Shown in pieces: positions 26,835 to 35,018 of a stretch of 64,000 nt of DNA (the stretch's first letter is position 1; the number at the start of each line of letters is the position of its first letter). Source of the stretch: Williamsia sp. CHRR-6 (GTDB lineage Bacteria; Actinomycetota; Actinomycetes; Mycobacteriales; Mycobacteriaceae); the NCBI RefSeq assembly GCF_018474015.1, contig NZ_JAHCSG010000004.1, forward strand, positions 372,001 to 436,000, in the 5' to 3' direction. The notes under the pieces are model-generated. The model was given only the letters and a program-made list of their open reading frames with translations, made no database searches and was not told the DNA's origin. Both the position numbers and the translations under genes were made by a program.

Positions 26835-27767
26835 TCATCGGACCAGGAAGGTGACCGCGGCGGGCAGCACGTCGATGCGCGCAGGAGTGGTCCCGATCAC
26901 ATCGCCGTCGGCCGACACCGGGACCGGCGGGTCTGCGCTCACCTCGACGGTGGTCGCGGTCGCGGTCTGCACCTCGCGTCGACGGACGTGGGTCCCGCGA
27001 TAGATGGTCGGGAACAGTCCGAGCAGCCGCACCCGGGCCGCATGCGCCACCGTCGTCACGTTCAGCGCGGCGTCGTCGATCGCCGCGTCGGGACAGATCC
27101 GCATGCCGCCGCCGTAGGTGGCGGTGTTGCCGATCGACACCATGATCAACTCGTCGGTGCTGCTCACCGGCTCGCCACCGACGGTGGTGGTGACGGTGAA
27201 CGAATGCCGCTCGAGGGTCGCGATGGCGGCGAGTGCGGCCAGCGGATAGCGCGCCTGCCCGCGGGGACGGCGCATCGCGACCGCCCGCTGGGTGACTGCG
27301 GCGTCGAGCCCGATGGCGACCACGGTGCCGAACACCGCCGACCCGCCGACCGCGCTCACCCGCCCCAGATCGCACCGCCGGGCGCGGCCACCGGCGATGA
27401 CGGCCACGGCCGCGTCGAGGTCGTCGACGGGGATGCCCAGCGCCCGCGCGTGGTCGTTGCCAGTCCCTGCCGGGATCAGACCCACCGGCACGTCGGTCCC
27501 CGCGACCGCCGCCAACACCGCTGCGATGGTCCCGTCGCCGCCGATCACCACCACCGCATCGGCCTGCCCGGCCGTCACCGCCGCAACCGCCCGTCGGGCC
27601 AGGACGCGGGCGTCGTCGGCGTCGGTGCCGGCCCATTCGGCGACACCCACCCCGGCCGCGTCGAGCAGGCGTAGGGCCCGTCGGATGGTCGCCGCGCCTT
27701 GCCCGTTGCGGGCGGTGGGATTGGTCAGAGCGATCACCGTGCGGATGGCGGCGGTGGGAAGGGTCAT
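26835..27767 (-). CDS. Diacylglycerol kinase-family lipid kinase
   Basis: A 310-aa DAGK_cat protein. It starts IRTVIALTNPTARNGQGA (the family NP motif), then ADAVVVIGGDGTIAAVLAAVAGTDVPVGLIPAGTGNDHARALGIP, carrying the nucleotide-binding GGDGT and the GTGNDxAR motif. The second domain includes GTVVAIGLDAAVTQRA and ISGxD-type acidic residues near the end (VSADGDVIGTTPARIDVLP). It should phosphorylate diacylglycerol or a related lipid at the inner membrane. It stands alone, ending next to the DnaA-box pair. The start is ATG 27767. Confidence 0.87.
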   Translation of the reverse strand: MTLPTAAIRTVIALTNPTARNGQGAATIRRALRLLDAAGVGVAEWAGTDADDARVLARRAVAAVTAGQADAVVVIGGDGTIAAVLAAVAGTDVPVGLIPAGTGNDHARALGIPVDDLDAAVAVIAGGRARRCDLGRVSAVGGSAVFGTVVAIGLDAAVTQRAVAMRRPRGQARYPLAALAAIATLERHSFTVTTTVGGEPVSSTDELIMVSIGNTATYGGGMRICPDAAIDDAALNVTTVAHAARVRLLGLFPTIYRGTHVRRREVQTATATTVEVSADPPVPVSADGDVIGTTPARIDVLPAAVTFLVR

Positions 27768-27788
27768 GGCACGAGTGTGCCCTCGTGG

Positions 27789-28481
27789 TCAGGCCGGATC
27801 GGGTAGATCGCCCCACACCACTGCTCGCCCCGCCGGATCCATCACGGCGAAGCTCTTCGCGTCGGCCAGCAGGACCGCGCTGTTCATCCGGCAGTCGAGC
27901 TCCCGGTTGACGCCGATGAACGCGCCGGCGTCGTAGACGCGGCCGTCGTCACCGGTCACGACCACCTCGTAGTCGGTGCCTGCGGGCAGACCTGACACCG
28001 TGAACTGCACCTCCACCCCCCACGTGTGATCCACCACCCCGGCGCTGGCGCGCACACCCGGCGAGGACCGCAGGTCGGCCACAGCCAACACCGTCGGACC
28101 CGTCGGCTCGGTCGGCTCCGACTGCACGTTGGTCACGACCAGCACGGCAGCTACGCCGGCAGCGGCCCCGACCAGCGCGGTGGCGTACGGCAGCAGGCGA
28201 CGCCGGCGCGGGTGTCGCGCGCGTGCGGGCAGGATGGCGTCGATCCGAGCGTCGAGTTGTGCCGGCGGCGGCCCGCCGAAGGCGTCCTCGGGTGTCGGTT
28301 GCGCCCACGAGGACAGTCGCCCGGCCACCCGCTCGAGGTCGGCCAGCTCGTCTGCGCGCTCAGCCGACGCCGACAGCAGCACCTCGAATCTGGTTCGGTC
28401 GGTTGCGGACAGCTCACCGAGAAGGTGGGCGGTGAGCAGGTCGTCCCACTCCTGCTGATCGTGCGTCGGGTCCTGATCCAT
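27789..28481 (-). CDS. RskA-type anti-sigma factor
   Basis: A 230-aa membrane anti-sigma factor. The cytoplasmic N-terminus has the helix-turn of RskA/RslA proteins, DLLTAHLLGELSATDRTRFEVLLSASAERADEL. One transmembrane helix lies at about 98-116 (YATALVGAAAGVAAVLVVTNV). The extracytoplasmic RskA C-terminal domain follows (WGVEVQFTVSGLPAGTDYEVVVTGDDGRVYDAGAFIG), with a lone cysteine in ELDCRMNSA. It has no zinc-binding ZAS motif. Its ATG overlaps the stop of the upstream sigma factor (TGATG), so the pair is translationally coupled and presumably stoichiometric. Confidence 0.87.
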   Translation of the reverse strand: MDQDPTHDQQEWDDLLTAHLLGELSATDRTRFEVLLSASAERADELADLERVAGRLSSWAQPTPEDAFGGPPPAQLDARIDAILPARARHPRRRRLLPYATALVGAAAGVAAVLVVTNVQSEPTEPTGPTVLAVADLRSSPGVRASAGVVDHTWGVEVQFTVSGLPAGTDYEVVVTGDDGRVYDAGAFIGVNRELDCRMNSAVLLADAKSFAVMDPAGRAVVWGDLPDPA

Positions 28482-29014
28482 CACACCTCCTCTCGACTCA
28501 GCGCTGCGCGCAGGTGCCGCAGACCGTGGAAGACGCGGCTGCGCAGAGTGGCCACCGGGATACCCAGTTCGCCGGCGACGTCGGCGTACGGGCGGTCCCG
28601 CAGGTAGGTCTCCACGATCGCCGTGCGGTGATCGTCGCTGAGCAGCCCCAGTGCGTGGACCACCGCGGCCCCGTCGGCCACGATCTCGGCCGGATCCCCG
28701 CCCGCGGCAGCCGGGTCCCCGCCCGCGGCACCCGGGTCCCCGCCCGCGGCGTCGGGGGTGGATGCCGCCCACCGTCGAGCCGCCAGCTGATCGATCACCA
28801 CGTTGCGGTGGATGGCGAACAACCAGGTCCGCAGCGAGGCGCGCGCGGGGTCATAACGGCCGCCGGCTTTCCAGGCACGGACGATGGTCTCCTGCACAGC
28901 ATCCTGGGCAGAGGCGTCGTCGCCGAGGCGTGCGAGCGCATAGCGGTACAACTCCCCGCCGTGACGGTCGTAGCCCCGGCGCACGAGCGCCTCCGGTTCG
29001 GCAGGACCCACCAC
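28481..29014 (-). CDS. ECF RNA polymerase sigma factor (SigK/SigL-like)
   Basis: A 177-aa ECF sigma factor. Region 2 is ELYRYALARLGDDASAQDAVQETIVRAWKAGGRYDPARASLRTWLFAIHRNVVIDQLAARR. Region 4 is LGLLSDDHRTAIVETYLRDRPYADVAGELGIPVATLRSRVFHGLRHLR. Between them is an unusual insert of three GGDPxAA heptapeptides encoded by 21-bp DNA repeats (28692-28754). The start is GTG 29014 with GGGGGGAA upstream; a second GTG at 29011 is possible. The anti-sigma factor follows immediately, and the DUF4394 exported protein lies just upstream on the same strand. Confidence 0.9.
   Translation of the reverse strand: MVGPAEPEALVRRGYDRHGGELYRYALARLGDDASAQDAVQETIVRAWKAGGRYDPARASLRTWLFAIHRNVVIDQLAARRWAASTPDAAGGDPGAAGGDPAAAGGDPAEIVADGAAVVHALGLLSDDHRTAIVETYLRDRPYADVAGELGIPVATLRSRVFHGLRHLRAALSREEV
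28692..28754 (-). repeat. Three tandem 21-bp repeats within the sigma factor gene
   Basis: The units 28692-28712, 28713-28733 and 28734-28754 share the core TCCCCGCCCGCGGC. They encode consecutive GGDPxAA heptapeptides in the linker between sigma regions 2 and 4. Being multiples of three they keep frame, so copy number can vary without disrupting either domain. Confidence 0.85.
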
Positions 29015-29072
29015 GTGTCGTTCCCCCCGGTCAGGCTTCGACGGACGTGCTGAGCCTACGGAACGATCCCGA

Positions 29073-29942
29073 TCAGCGGTGGGTGACCGCGATCTGAGCC
29101 ACGTTGCCGCCGATCGGTCCGACCTTGGCGACCTGTCCGGTGGTCAGGTCGACCTTGTACAGCGCCTTGCTGCCGCCGACCGGGGTGCCCAGCAGGTAGC
29201 CGGTGTTGCCGGTTGCTGTGGTGCCACGGACGGTGGAGGCGATGTCGAAGCTGGTGACCGATGCGAAATCGATGCCGAGCTTGCCGACCGGGACCAGGGT
29301 GCCCGCGTTCGGCGGCACCTGCAGGACCAGCTGGTCTTGGGTGGTGTCGATGTCGTAGAGCGCGGTGGCGGTGGCGGCAGAGGTGTCGTTGTTGGTGTAC
29401 CCGACCGCCTGGATACCGGTGACCGGGGTGCCTGCGGTGTAGTTGACGGCGGTGTCGACGGCGGTCATGGGCGTCGCCTGGGTCACGTCGTGGCGCAGGC
29501 TCTGGCCGGTGTCGCTGATGATGCGCAGCCGGTCGGCGGCCGGGTTGAAGTCCACTCCGAACGCGGTGCCCTCGAGTGCGACGCTGAGCTGCGAGACCTT
29601 GGTCGCCACCGACCGGGAGATCGTGTAGACCCCACCGGTGTTGCTCACCCCGTACAGCGCGCCGGTGGCCGGTCGCACGTCGATGCCGATCAGCTTCTCA
29701 CCGGCCGGCAGGCCGGTCACGGCGCCGACGGTGCGCACGAAACGCGGGGTGGAGGTGGTGAACTGCGACAGGGTGCGGCCGTCGGAGCTCAACCCGAAGA
29801 CGGTGGTGCCGCCTACGGTTGCGCCGGCGGTGCTGGTGCCGACGGCCGCGGCCGAGCCGATGAGCAGGGCTGCTCCCGCGCCGGCGAGTGCGGCTCGCGT
29901 GAGCAGAGTGGGGCGCGTGACGAGGGTGGGACGGGTACGCAT
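29073..29942 (-). CDS. Exported DUF4394 domain protein
   Basis: A 289-aa protein. The N-terminal basic stretch and hydrophobic segment (RAALAGAGAALLIGSAAAVGTSTAGA) form a signal peptide, with cleavage likely after ATAGA-like residues near position 40. The rest is a DUF4394 beta-propeller-like domain: TVFGLSSDGRTLSQFTTSTP, GIDVRPATGALYGVSNTGGVYTI, and the family hallmark GVDFNPAADRLRIISDTGQSLRHDV. The function is unknown. It lies 58 bp upstream of the ECF sigma factor on the same strand, so it may be part of that sigma factor's operon or regulon. The start is ATG 29942. Confidence 0.85.
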   Translation of the reverse strand: MRTRPTLVTRPTLLTRAALAGAGAALLIGSAAAVGTSTAGATVGGTTVFGLSSDGRTLSQFTTSTPRFVRTVGAVTGLPAGEKLIGIDVRPATGALYGVSNTGGVYTISRSVATKVSQLSVALEGTAFGVDFNPAADRLRIISDTGQSLRHDVTQATPMTAVDTAVNYTAGTPVTGIQAVGYTNNDTSAATATALYDIDTTQDQLVLQVPPNAGTLVPVGKLGIDFASVTSFDIASTVRGTTATGNTGYLLGTPVGGSKALYKVDLTTGQVAKVGPIGGNVAQIAVTHR

Positions 29943-30033
29943 CAGTGGAATCCTCCAGGTCGGGGTCGGCCGTTGTGGCCACCTCGATGGGGATACCGCC
30001 GAACGCCCGGTTGCGTTGAACGGATGGACGAGA

Positions 30034-31641
30034 TCAGGGGATCAATTTGCCGGGGTTCAACACCGCGGCCGGATCCAGCGTGGCCTTCAGCGTCCGCAGG
30101 ATCTGCACACCCACCGCGCCGATCTCGGCGTGCAACCACGGCCGGTGATCCATGCCGATCGCGTGGTGGTGGCTGATGGTGGCGTGCTGGGCCACGATCG
30201 CCTCGCACGCGGCCGCCTTGGCGTGCGCCCACTGGGTCACCGGGTCGTCGCCGAGGGCGTAGACGACGGTGAAGTACAACGACGCACCGGTGGGATAGGT
30301 GTGCGAGATGTGGCACAGCACCAGCGCCCGCGAACCGGACTCCTGCAGCGCGGTGAGCAGGGCGTCGGTGACGGCTGTGCGCAGATCCATCAGCGCCGAC
30401 CACGTGGTCGCGGTCTCCAGGGTCTCGCAGCCCGCTCCGACCGCCAGCAACGCGTCGCGCAGGTAGGGGGCACGGAAGCGGCCGTGCTCCCACGCATCGG
30501 CCGGACCTGCGCCCAGCGACTGCCCGCCAGCGGCGGCGAGGGTGGCTGCGGTCAGTTCCGCGCGGGCGAGACAGGCTGCCTCGTCACCGTCGAATCGGGT
30601 GACGGCCAGACAGCCGCCACCCGTCGCCTCGCCGATGGCGCCGGGCGAGGCGAGGTTCACCCCGGTCTCCATCTCGTCGGACAGCCGTAGCACCGTGGGG
30701 CCCAGGCCCGCGCCGCGCTGGGCGAGCGCACGCAGGGCCGCGGCGCCGGTGGCGAAGTCGGGAAAGCGCCAGGCCGCACCGATGCTGGTGGTCGGCGCCC
30801 GATGCACTCGCACCGACACCGACGTGATGACCCCCAGCACGCCCTCCGAACCCAGCATCAGCTGCCGCAGATCGGGACCCGCCGCCGATCGCGCCACATC
30901 GCCGAGCCGCAGGATGCCGCGCGGCGTCACCACCGTCAGTCCCACCACCATGTCGTCGAATCGCCCGTATCCGGCCGAGGCCTGCCCCGATGAGCGGGTG
31001 GCGGCGAATCCCCCGATGGTGGCGAACTCGAAGCTTTGCGGGAAGTGGCCCAACGACAAGCCGTGGGCGCCCAGCAGTTCCTCGGCGCGCGGGCCACCGA
31101 CCCCGGCACCGAAGGTGGCGATCCCCGAGATCTCGTCGAGGTGGATCAGGGCATCGAAGCGACCGAGATCGAGTGAGAGGACCGCGTGGTGCGGCCCGGC
31201 CTGTGGATCGGTGCCGCCCACCACACCGGTGCCCCCGCCGAGCGGGACGACGGCCACGCCCGCCGACTCGGCCCACCGCAGCACCGCCGCCACCTCGTCG
31301 TCGTCGGCGGGTGCGATCACCGCGTCCGGCACCATCTGGTGCGACATCCGCCGTCGCAGCAGATCCGGGGTGGACCGCCCGCCTGCGCGCAGCAGCCGGT
31401 CGTCGCGTTCGCGGCTCACCGCCTGCGGCCCCACGATCGCGGCGAGCTCGCCGAGGGCGGCGTCGTCGAGACGCGAGTCGGGGATCGCCACGGCCTCCGA
31501 CGCCACACCCGGGGTGGGATCGCCCTCGATCCCCAGGGCCGCGCTGAGCAAGCCTCGGATACCGGGGGACAGCTCGGTGGCGGCCTCGGCGCTGCCCCAG
31601 GCATTCCACTGCATGGCGGGCATGGGCAGGATGCGTGGCAT
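30034..31641 (-). CDS. FAD-binding oxidase, alkyl-DHAP synthase (AGPS)-like
   Basis: A 535-aa flavoprotein of the FAD_binding_4/FAD-oxidase_C family. The PP-loop motif VVPLGGGTGVVGGTDPQ lies at about 132-148. The substrate/FAD region HFPQSFEFATIGGFAATRSSGQASAGYGRFDDMVVGLTVVTPRG is very like alkyldihydroxyacetonephosphate synthase. The C-terminus has HISHTYPTGASLYFTVVY and HHHAIGMDHRPWLHAEIG, then DPAAVLNPGKLIP. Divergent TetR and GlpD genes give the same trio as Rv2249c-Rv2251, suggesting work on glycerol 3-phosphate/DHAP-derived lipids. The true substrate is not proven. ATG 31641 lies 20 bp from the divergent TetR start. Confidence 0.82.
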   Translation of the reverse strand: MPRILPMPAMQWNAWGSAEAATELSPGIRGLLSAALGIEGDPTPGVASEAVAIPDSRLDDAALGELAAIVGPQAVSRERDDRLLRAGGRSTPDLLRRRMSHQMVPDAVIAPADDDEVAAVLRWAESAGVAVVPLGGGTGVVGGTDPQAGPHHAVLSLDLGRFDALIHLDEISGIATFGAGVGGPRAEELLGAHGLSLGHFPQSFEFATIGGFAATRSSGQASAGYGRFDDMVVGLTVVTPRGILRLGDVARSAAGPDLRQLMLGSEGVLGVITSVSVRVHRAPTTSIGAAWRFPDFATGAAALRALAQRGAGLGPTVLRLSDEMETGVNLASPGAIGEATGGGCLAVTRFDGDEAACLARAELTAATLAAAGGQSLGAGPADAWEHGRFRAPYLRDALLAVGAGCETLETATTWSALMDLRTAVTDALLTALQESGSRALVLCHISHTYPTGASLYFTVVYALGDDPVTQWAHAKAAACEAIVAQHATISHHHAIGMDHRPWLHAEIGAVGVQILRTLKATLDPAAVLNPGKLIP

Positions 31642-31661
31642 GCGTTACAGTTTTACACATA
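31642..31661. promoter_or_regulatory. Compact divergent promoter/operator between the FAD oxidase and TetR genes
   Basis: Only 20 bp separate two divergent start codons. On the plus strand TACAGT (31646-31651) is a -10-like box 10 bp before the TetR ATG. The AT-rich palindrome ACATAATGT (31658-31666) covers that start codon. A TetR operator overlapping both promoters is the simplest reading. Confidence 0.5.
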
Positions 31662-32261
31662 ATGTCAACTAGTAACGAGGTGTTGGACGCGGCTCGTCGG
31701 TGCCTGGTGCGCGGCGGGGGCCGCAAGGTGACCCTGGCCGAGGTGGCGCGGGAGGCAGGGGTGAGTCGGCCCACGGTCTATCGACGCTGGCCCGAGGTGG
31801 GTGCGGTGATCCGCGAACTGCTGACCCGCGAGATGGCCGAGCTGGTGGCCGCCAACTCGGTCAGCATCGACCCGTCCAGTGCCACACCCGACGCGGTGCT
31901 CGACGCGATGGCCGACAGCATCGTGGCCGTCGCCGATGCGGTGAGCGGCGACGAATTGTTCGTGGCGCTCAGCGAGGGCCAGCCCGACGTGATCGCCCCC
32001 TACGTGTTCACGCGACTGGGAGCCAGCCAGCGCGGCATGATCTCGGCGTTGACCGGCCGGATCGAGGCCGCTCAGCAGATCGGTGCGGTCCGCGCGGGCG
32101 TGGCCGAGCATCTCGCCGCGATGGTGCTGCTGATCGCACAGTCGGCCATCCAGTCGCGCACCATGATCGCCCCCATCCTCGGCAGCGCCTGGAGTACCGA
32201 GCTGCGCTCGGCGATCCGCGGTTACCTCGCACCCGCCGCCGGATCGGGCCAGGGGCGGTGA
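31662..32261 (+). CDS. TetR/AcrR family transcriptional regulator
   Basis: A 199-aa regulator beginning MSTSNEVLDAARRCLVRGGG. The helix-turn-helix is VTLAEVAREAGVSRPTVYRRWPEVG at about 25-49. The C-terminal ligand and dimer domain is unlike any I recognise (MADSIVAVADAVSGDELFVALSEGQPDVIAPYVFTRLG). It probably represses itself and the divergent FAD oxidase. Its stop overlaps the glpD start (TGATG), so it is translationally coupled to glpD. The corresponding M. tuberculosis gene is Rv2250c. Confidence 0.87.
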   Translation: MSTSNEVLDAARRCLVRGGGRKVTLAEVAREAGVSRPTVYRRWPEVGAVIRELLTREMAELVAANSVSIDPSSATPDAVLDAMADSIVAVADAVSGDELFVALSEGQPDVIAPYVFTRLGASQRGMISALTGRIEAAQQIGAVRAGVAEHLAAMVLLIAQSAIQSRTMIAPILGSAWSTELRSAIRGYLAPAAGSGQGR

Positions 32262-33841
32262 TGGGACCCGACCTGTCGCCGGCGCGGATCCGCGCCGACG
32301 CCGACGTGCTGCGCACCCGACGGGCCGCGTGGGATGTGTTGGTGATCGGGGGCGGCATCACCGGTGTCGGGGTGGCGTTGGACGCCGCCTCCCGCGGCCT
32401 GTCGGTGGCGCTGGTCGAGGCGCACGACCTCGGGTTCGGCACCAGCCGGTGGAGTTCGAAACTGGTCCACGGGGGCCTGCGCTATCTCGCCAGCGCCCGG
32501 GTCCAGATCGCCTGGGAGAGTGCACACGAACGCCACCACCTGATGACCACCATTGCCCCGCACCTCATCTCGCCGATGGCCCAACTGGTTCCCCACCACG
32601 CGGCAGCCGCCGATGACGACTGGCGTGATCGGCTGTCGGTGACGGCCGGGTCGGCGCTGGTGGGGGCCGGGTTCGCGGTGGGGGATCTGTTGCGGCGCAG
32701 CGCCGGTACCCCGTCGTCGACGTTGGCGAGCCCGAGCCGGGTGGGGCCGGGCGAGGTGCTGGCGGCGTGTCCGACGGTGACCGCAGAGGGGTTGCGCGGC
32801 GGTTGGCTGGCCTACGACGGCCAGCTGATCGACGACGCCCGACTCGTGGTCGCGGTTGCGCGTACCGCCGCCGCCCACGGCGCCCTCATCCTGCCGCGAC
32901 ATCGGGCGCAGGAGGTCACCGGACGCGGAGCCCGCATCACCGACACCCGCGACGGCACCACCTTCTCGGTGTCGGCGCGCGCGGTCATCAACGCGACCGG
33001 TGTGTGGGCGGCAACGGTGGACGACAGCATCGCGATGCGTCCCAGCCGCGGCACCCATCTGGTCATCGACGCCGCTGCGATGGGCAATCCCACTGCGGCC
33101 CTGACGGTTCCGGTGCGCGGCAGTCGCAGTCGCTTCGTCTTCGCCCTGCCCGCCCAACTCGGCCGGGTCTACGTCGGTCTCACCGACGTCGAGGCGCCCG
33201 GGCCGATCCCCGACGTGGCGAGAGGCACCGAGGACGAGATCGACCACATCCTCGACACCATCAACCAGACCTTGATCCGACCGCTCACCCGCGCCGACGT
33301 CCGCGGTACCTTCGCCGGTCTGCGGCCCCTGCTGGACCAGGAACCCCGCGGTCGTCGGCGGTCGACCGCCGAGGCCTCGCGTGACCACACGGTCAGCGTC
33401 AACTCCGACGGCGTGATCACCGTGGTGGGCGGCAAGTTGACCACCTACCGCATGATGGCGCGGGACGCCGTCGACGCCGCGGTGCGCCTGCGGTCGCTGG
33501 CTGCCTATCCCTGTGTCACCGACGCGATCCCGTTGGTGGGGGCGCGTGGTCCGGCCCAGACCGGTCGGGTGCTGCCGGCCTCGCTCGTGGCCCGCTACGG
33601 GGCTGAGGCCGCGCGGGTGGTCGAGCAAGCCACAGTGTCCTCGCCGCTGTCGCCCATCGCGCCCGGCATCGACGTGACCCGGGCCGAGATCGAGTTCGCA
33701 GTCACCTGCGAGGGGGCCCTGGACACCGACGACGTGCTGCACCGGCGGACCCGCATCGGACTGGTGGACGCCGATGCCGAGGCTGCTCGCCCGGCGATCA
33801 CCCACATCGTCGATCAGGCGGGAGCCGCGTTCGCCGGGTGA
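32261..33841 (+). CDS. glpD: Glycerol-3-phosphate dehydrogenase (FAD, GlpD family)
   Basis: A 526-aa flavoprotein that oxidises glycerol 3-phosphate to DHAP at the membrane, passing electrons to quinone. It has the Rossmann motif WDVLVIGGGITGVGVALDAASRGLSVALVEA at about 24-54. The GlpD signature FGTSRWSSKLVHGGLRYLASARVQIAWESAHERHHL follows. GTFAGLRPLLDQEPR and VVGGKLTTYRMMARDAVDAA come later. It starts at ATG 32261, overlapping the TetR stop by 1 bp. The 3' end overlaps the convergent EgtE-like gene by 28 bp. Confidence 0.9.
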   Translation: MGPDLSPARIRADADVLRTRRAAWDVLVIGGGITGVGVALDAASRGLSVALVEAHDLGFGTSRWSSKLVHGGLRYLASARVQIAWESAHERHHLMTTIAPHLISPMAQLVPHHAAAADDDWRDRLSVTAGSALVGAGFAVGDLLRRSAGTPSSTLASPSRVGPGEVLAACPTVTAEGLRGGWLAYDGQLIDDARLVVAVARTAAAHGALILPRHRAQEVTGRGARITDTRDGTTFSVSARAVINATGVWAATVDDSIAMRPSRGTHLVIDAAAMGNPTAALTVPVRGSRSRFVFALPAQLGRVYVGLTDVEAPGPIPDVARGTEDEIDHILDTINQTLIRPLTRADVRGTFAGLRPLLDQEPRGRRRSTAEASRDHTVSVNSDGVITVVGGKLTTYRMMARDAVDAAVRLRSLAAYPCVTDAIPLVGARGPAQTGRVLPASLVARYGAEAARVVEQATVSSPLSPIAPGIDVTRAEIEFAVTCEGALDTDDVLHRRTRIGLVDADAEAARPAITHIVDQAGAAFAG

Positions 33842-34965
33842 GCTCGCTGCAGCGCGTCGACGAACGCGTCGAGGTCGCCGACGGTCACGTCGAGGTGGGG
33901 GCTGATGCGCAGCACCGTCTCCGCCGGTTGCAGTGGGCTGCGCCATGATTCGGCGCAGGTGGTGACAAATCCATTGCGCAGCAGATGTGCTCGCACGTGC
34001 CACACGTCGATATCGGCGTCGGTGGCGGGCCGCAGCGTGGTGGTCGCGCTGGGTTCGTCGGACGGCTCCACCACCGTCCAGCCATCGACCGCGCTCACCT
34101 GGGTGCGTAGGTGTCCACCGATCGCCGACAGCCCGGCGTGCACCGACACCGGTCCCAGGTCGAGGATCTGCCGCAGTGCCACACCGAAACCCAGCCGTGC
34201 GGCCACCGCGGCCTCGGCGCTCTCCAGCTCGGCAGGGGCGGGTAGATCAGCCACCAGCGGCGGTGCCGCGGGGGATCGACGGACCGAGAGGAAGCCGACC
34301 CCGCGCGGACCGGCAGCCCACTTGCGGCTGGTCCCGTAGACGATGTCGGCGCCGGTGCGGCTGTCGATCTGTACCAGTGCCTGCGCGGCGTCGACGACCG
34401 TGACCACCCCGGCGGCCCGGGCCAGGGCCACCAGTTCGGCGGCCGGCTGCACGATGCCGGTGCGCGAGCCGATGTGGCAGATGTGCAGCACATCCGGCGG
34501 TCGCTTGAGCAGCATCGCCTCGGTGGCCGCGACGTCGACATGTCCGAACTCGTCGGCGACGGGCAGGGTGGTCACGGTGTGACCGTGGTGGGCGAAGTCG
34601 GCGACGTTGGGTCCGTACTCGGTCGGACACACCCAGATGCTCAGCGGTCTGCGCCAGTGCCGCAACAGTTCTCGGATCGCAGCCTGCGCACTGCCCACCA
34701 GTGCGACGTCGCCGTGGTCATGACCGATCAGGGTGGCCACCGCGGCGTGGGTGGCCGCGAGGTCATCAGCGCGGGCCGCAGCGGCGACATATCCGCCGTG
34801 GGCGGCCTCGGCGTGCAGGTGCTCGGTGATGGTGTCGATGACCGCCCGCGAGCTGCGGCCCGCAGCGGCGGAGTCGAGGTGCACCCCGGCTGCGGGTACA
34901 CGGAGCGAATCCCACTGCGCACCGATCGTGCTCAGATGGATGCCGCGGTCAGAGGGCGTGGTCAC
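33814..34965 (-). CDS. egtE: Ergothioneine biosynthesis PLP-dependent C-S lyase EgtE (probable)
   Basis: A 383-aa class V aminotransferase-fold enzyme. It opens with VPAAGVHLDSAAAGRSSRAVIDTITEHLHAEAAHGGYVAA. Its PLP lysine is Lys215 in VYGTSRKWAAGPRGVGFLSVRR, preceded by VVDAAQALVQIDSRTGADI. The ending LRISPHLDVTVGDLDAFVDAL is as in EgtE. EgtE cleaves hercynylcysteine sulfoxide to ergothioneine. No egtA-D genes are in the window, so this copy is unlinked. Other SufS/CsdA-like lyases are the main alternative. GTG 34965 follows a -10-like TACTGT by 9 bp. Confidence 0.7.
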   Translation of the reverse strand: MTTPSDRGIHLSTIGAQWDSLRVPAAGVHLDSAAAGRSSRAVIDTITEHLHAEAAHGGYVAAAARADDLAATHAAVATLIGHDHGDVALVGSAQAAIRELLRHWRRPLSIWVCPTEYGPNVADFAHHGHTVTTLPVADEFGHVDVAATEAMLLKRPPDVLHICHIGSRTGIVQPAAELVALARAAGVVTVVDAAQALVQIDSRTGADIVYGTSRKWAAGPRGVGFLSVRRSPAAPPLVADLPAPAELESAEAAVAARLGFGVALRQILDLGPVSVHAGLSAIGGHLRTQVSAVDGWTVVEPSDEPSATTTLRPATDADIDVWHVRAHLLRNGFVTTCAESWRSPLQPAETVLRISPHLDVTVGDLDAFVDALQRAHPANAAPA

Positions 34966-35018
34966 GATCGATCACAGTACCGATGGAACCCGATCGGCTT
35001 CTTCGGCGTCACAGGTAC

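Noticed and set aside
29079-30690. Overlapping plus-strand frames opposite the DUF4394 and FAD-oxidase genes
   Set aside because: No motifs and no ribosome-binding sites, while both leftward genes have recognisable families.
32222-34003. A 593-codon frame antisense to glpD
   Set aside because: Same high-GC antisense artefact, with no family features; glpD is clearly coding.
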